This document shows, piece after piece, positions 4,631 through 6,605 of a stretch of 6,605 nt of DNA. This stretch comes from CBDULQ01 sp965368115 (GTDB lineage Bacteria; Pseudomonadota; Gammaproteobacteria; SZUA-229). Every line of letters begins with the position of its first letter. Position 1 is the stretch's first letter. The stretch is taken from the NCBI GenBank assembly GCA_965368115.1, contig CBDULQ010000207.1:1-6605 (forward strand), read 5' to 3'. A program made the position numbers and the translations under genes. A model generated the notes under the pieces. That model had not been told where the DNA came from. It saw only the letters and a list, made by a program, of their open reading frames with translations, and searched no databases.

Positions 4631-6160
4631 TCAGGCGAGCTGGTCGTCGGCCACGTGATAGCGGGGATCTTCCATCACATTGACTTCGACCAGGTCCCCG
4701 GCCTTCTTCAGTAGATCCCGGCATTCCGGGCTAAGATGGCGTAGGTGCAGGGTTTTACCGGCCTGGATGTACTTGTCGGCCAGGTTGTCGATGGCTTCGA
4801 TGGCGGAATGGTCGGCCACCCGCGAATTCTGGAATTCGATGATCACGTCGTCCGGGTCGTTCTCCGGATCGAACAGATCGGCGAAATTCTTCACCGAACC
4901 GAAAAACAGCGGCCCGTTCAGCTCATAGATCTTCGAGCCCTTATCGTCGATGGAGGTGCGCACGTTGATGTGCTTGGCATGCTCCCAGGCGAAGGCCAGG
5001 GCCGAGACGATGACGCCGATCACCACCGCCATGGCCAGGTCGGTGGCCACGGTCACCGCGGACACCAGGATCAGCACGAAGGCATCGGTGGTCGGCACTT
5101 TGCCCATGATACGCAGGCTGGACCACTCGAAGGTACCCAGCACCACCATGAACATCACACCCACCAGTGCCGCCATGGGAATCTGCTCGATCAACGATGA
5201 GGCAAACAGGATGAACGACAGCAGAAACAGTGCTGCCGCTACCCCGGACAGGCGTTGGTGGCCGCCGGAGTTCACGTTGATCATGCTCTGGCCGATCATC
5301 GCACAGCCGCCCATGCCGCCGAAAAAGCCGGTCACGGTGTTGGCGATGCCCTGCCCCACACACTCGCGATTACCGCGGCCACGGGTGTTGGTCACATCGT
5401 CGATCAGGCTCAGGGTCAGCAGGGACTCGATCAGGCCAATGGCTGCCAGCACCACCGCATAGGGCAGGATGATGAGCAGGGTCTCCAGGTTGAAGGGCAC
5501 CGAAGGCATATGGAAAACCGGGAAACCACCTTCGATGGAAGCCAGGTCGCCCACCGTATTGGTGTCGATATCGAGACCGATCACCAGCAGAGACACGATC
5601 AGAATGGCCGCCAGGGAGGACGGAAACTTGCTGGTCAGTTTGGGCAGGAAATGAATGAGCGCCATGGTGAGCAGGATCAGGCCGCCGAATATCGCCAGGG
5701 TCTGGCCCGACATCCATTCATGCTCACCGTCGCTCCCGGGCAGCTGGAAATGCTGCAACTGGGCCAGAAAGATAACGATAGCCAGGCCGTTGACGAAACC
5801 CAGCATCACCGGATAAGGCACCATGCGGATGAATTTACCCAGCCGCAGCACGCCGGCGCCGATCTGTAGCACCCCGGTGAGCACCACGGTAGCGAACAGA
5901 TACTGCACCCCGTGATCCGCCACCAGCGCCACCATCACCACCGCCATGGAGCCGGTGGCGCCGGAAATCATTCCCGGTCGACCGCCGAAAATCGATGCCA
6001 GCAGGCCCACCATGAAGGCCGCGTAGAGCCCCACCAGCGGATCAACACCCGCAACAAACGCAAACGCCACCGCCTCGGGCACCAGCGCCAGGGCCACGGT
6101 CAGACCGGACAATATCTCATTCTGAAAACAGGCTCGACTGGCACAACCTAGCTGGAACAT
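4631..6160 (-). CDS. SulP-family inorganic anion transporter with C-terminal STAS domain
   Basis: A 509-residue inner-membrane transporter of the SLC26/SulP family, which carries sulfate, bicarbonate or related anions. About ten or more hydrophobic segments span residues 15-392. Family landmarks are TM1 (LALVPEAVAFA, 25-35), DPLVGLYAAF (40-49), the TM3 substrate region (GMISGATGSMAVVM, 63-76), and the conserved NTVTGFFGGMGGCAMIGQS region (274-292). Residues about 393-509 are a cytoplasmic STAS domain with the core IIEFQNSRVADHSAIEAI, including the DHS motif at 450-452. The TM3 layout and compact size recall BicA-type sodium-bicarbonate transporters as much as sulfate permeases, so the substrate is left open. 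The N-terminus before TM1 is short. GAGG six bases before the ATG at 6160 and a strong promoter just upstream support this start. No terminator separates it from adk downstream. Confidence 0.92.
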   Translation of the reverse strand: MFQLGCASRACFQNEILSGLTVALALVPEAVAFAFVAGVDPLVGLYAAFMVGLLASIFGGRPGMISGATGSMAVVMVALVADHGVQYLFATVVLTGVLQIGAGVLRLGKFIRMVPYPVMLGFVNGLAIVIFLAQLQHFQLPGSDGEHEWMSGQTLAIFGGLILLTMALIHFLPKLTSKFPSSLAAILIVSLLVIGLDIDTNTVGDLASIEGGFPVFHMPSVPFNLETLLIILPYAVVLAAIGLIESLLTLSLIDDVTNTRGRGNRECVGQGIANTVTGFFGGMGGCAMIGQSMINVNSGGHQRLSGVAAALFLLSFILFASSLIEQIPMAALVGVMFMVVLGTFEWSSLRIMGKVPTTDAFVLILVSAVTVATDLAMAVVIGVIVSALAFAWEHAKHINVRTSIDDKGSKIYELNGPLFFGSVKNFADLFDPENDPDDVIIEFQNSRVADHSAIEAIDNLADKYIQAGKTLHLRHLSPECRDLLKKAGDLVEVNVMEDPRYHVADDQLA

Positions 6161-6197
6161 CGCTAACCTCGGCTTCTGGGGGACGCAAAAGGCGGAG

Positions 6198-6206
6198 ATT
6201 ATATCA
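6198..6206 (-). promoter_or_regulatory. Extended -10 promoter of the SulP gene
   Basis: On the minus strand TGATATAAT combines a perfect TATAAT (6203-6198) with the TGn extension. It lies 37 bases before the SulP ATG and gives a leader of roughly 30 bases. There is no good -35 at 17 bp (TACGAG), which is typical of extended -10 promoters. A 17-bp palindrome sits just upstream at 6231-6247. Confidence 0.7.
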
Positions 6207-6230
6207 GCAATTGCTTATGCCTCGTACCCA

Positions 6231-6247
6231 AGCGGCTCCGAGCCGCT
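6231..6247. repeat. 17-bp palindrome upstream of the SulP promoter
   Basis: AGCGGCTC (6231-6238) and GAGCCGCT (6240-6247) are perfect inverted arms around one central base. The centre is about 39 bp upstream of the SulP -10 box, overlapping or just above the missing -35, where an activator or repressor could bind. On the minus strand the T-run precedes rather than follows it, so it is not a terminator for SulP-directed transcription; on the plus strand A residues follow, again not a terminator. Confidence 0.45.
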
Positions 6248-6250
6248 CAA

Positions 6251-6533
6251 AAAGACGCCTCACAACCGCTGAATTTTTCATCCGCCATCCGGACCGCATC
6301 GATCCTGTGCCGGCAAGCCAGTGCACCTAATTGGTACGCGTCGCGCCTGTTGTGATCCAAATTGGGGCGCCCGACCTGCTCCGGGTGCGTTGCGCTCTGC
6401 AATAAGGCATGACGGAATCTGGCCTGCGATATGCAGGCTATACCCGCAAGGATACGGTCACCCGTGTCCGCCAACCGGGGTAATTATTTGCGGCAAGTTG
6501 ATTTATTCCATATAGATATATCCGTCCCGAGGC
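6251..6533. other. Non-coding stretch with small hairpins, no recognisable gene
   Basis: Open frames here (75 and 64 codons) have no recognisable domain, no good ribosome site and look like chance frames. Three nested or adjacent helices lie at 6422-6482 on the plus strand. GCCTGC/GCAGGC (6422-6427/6433-6438) is a hairpin with a five-base loop. GGATACGG/CCGTGTCC (6450-6457/6462-6469) is an eight-pair stem with one T-G wobble and loop TCAC. TACCC/GGGTA (6441-6445/6478-6482) encloses the second hairpin. This could be a leader RNA for a gene beyond the right edge, but it matches no riboswitch class I can name. Confidence 0.4.
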
Positions 6534-6601
6534 GGGGTCATGCTAAGCTATTCCCGCTGGCATAATGTCCTGTCTGGCCATGTTCCAGGGCTAATGACCC
6601 C
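6534..6601 (+). promoter_or_regulatory. Inverted repeat enclosing a possible translation start
   Basis: GGGGTCAT (6534-6541) is a perfect inverted match to ATGACCCC (6594-6601). Inside it CC-CTGG (6554-6560, with a bulged G at 6556) can pair with CCAGGG (6585-6590), making a nested structure. The 3' arm contains ATG at 6594. If a plus-strand gene starts here, the fold would hide its ribosome site and start codon. A CATAAT -10-like hexamer at 6561-6566 falls in the loop, so the repeat may instead work at the DNA level. Confidence 0.35.
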
Positions 6602-6605
6602 CATG
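6594..6605 (+). CDS. Possible first codons of a gene continuing past the right edge
   Basis: ATG at 6594 and ATG at 6603 are in the same frame, and AGGG at 6587-6590 could serve as ribosome site, though at spacing 3 or 12 it is poorly placed for either. Only four codons are visible, so no product can be suggested and the call is speculative. Confidence 0.15.

Noticed and set aside
5255..5869. Plus-strand open frame of 204 codons opposite the SulP gene
   Set aside because: Extremely His/Gln-rich sequence of the kind produced opposite GC-rich membrane-protein codons; no support for a real gene.
6247..6474. 75-codon minus-strand frame upstream of the SulP gene
   Set aside because: No recognisable domain and no good ribosome site. 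It also overlaps the palindrome and hairpins, so a chance frame is more likely.
6420..6490. Cyclic-di-GMP-I (GEMM) riboswitch
   Set aside because: GCAAGG and ACCGGGGTA superficially recall the conserved segments, but the GCAAAGCC core, the GNRA-capped helix and the correct order of elements are missing.

Overview
The window is a stretch of bacterial chromosome, most likely from a gammaproteobacterium. The grounds are the protein sequences (a NasA-type nitrate reductase, a long-form adenylate kinase, a SulP transporter, a DUF4382 lipoprotein), moderately GC-rich coding sequence, clear Shine-Dalgarno sites and several textbook intrinsic terminators. The genus cannot be read from the sequence. 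No insertion sequence, CRISPR array, tRNA, rRNA or phage gene is visible, and all genes look intact apart from the one cut by the left edge.

Layout. Positions 1-1352 (minus) hold the N-terminal half of a cytoplasmic molybdopterin nitrate reductase (nasA), which runs off the left edge. It is preceded by a 388-bp divergent intergenic region. That region holds a near-consensus sigma-54 (-24/-12) promoter pointing at nasA, an IHF-like site, a large inverted repeat and a cluster of TTGAT/ATCAA repeats, so it looks like a nitrogen-control region. Positions 1741-2178 (plus) encode a 'host attachment protein' family member with its own terminator. Positions 2318-3190 (plus) encode a secreted DUF4382 lipoprotein, which converges on a small minus-strand gene (3263-3652) resembling the ABM/Dabb dimeric alpha-beta barrel proteins. 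The two share a bidirectional terminator. Next on the minus strand is adenylate kinase (adk, 3817-4458), which has a four-cysteine zinc-type LID and a strong terminator. Upstream of it, in the same orientation, is a SulP-family anion transporter with a C-terminal STAS domain (4631-6160), driven by a perfect extended -10 promoter. The last 445 bp contain no convincing gene, but they do contain several inverted repeats and possibly the first codons of a plus-strand gene at the right edge.

How the genes relate. This is mostly a row of independent single-gene units rather than one pathway: nitrate assimilation, an uncharacterised cytosolic protein, a cell-envelope lipoprotein, nucleotide homeostasis and anion uptake. 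SulP and adk are the only adjacent pair that could be co-transcribed, since no terminator lies in the 172 bp between them. The most informative regulatory sequence is the nasA/host-attachment divergent region. I do not see a clearly new biological system here.
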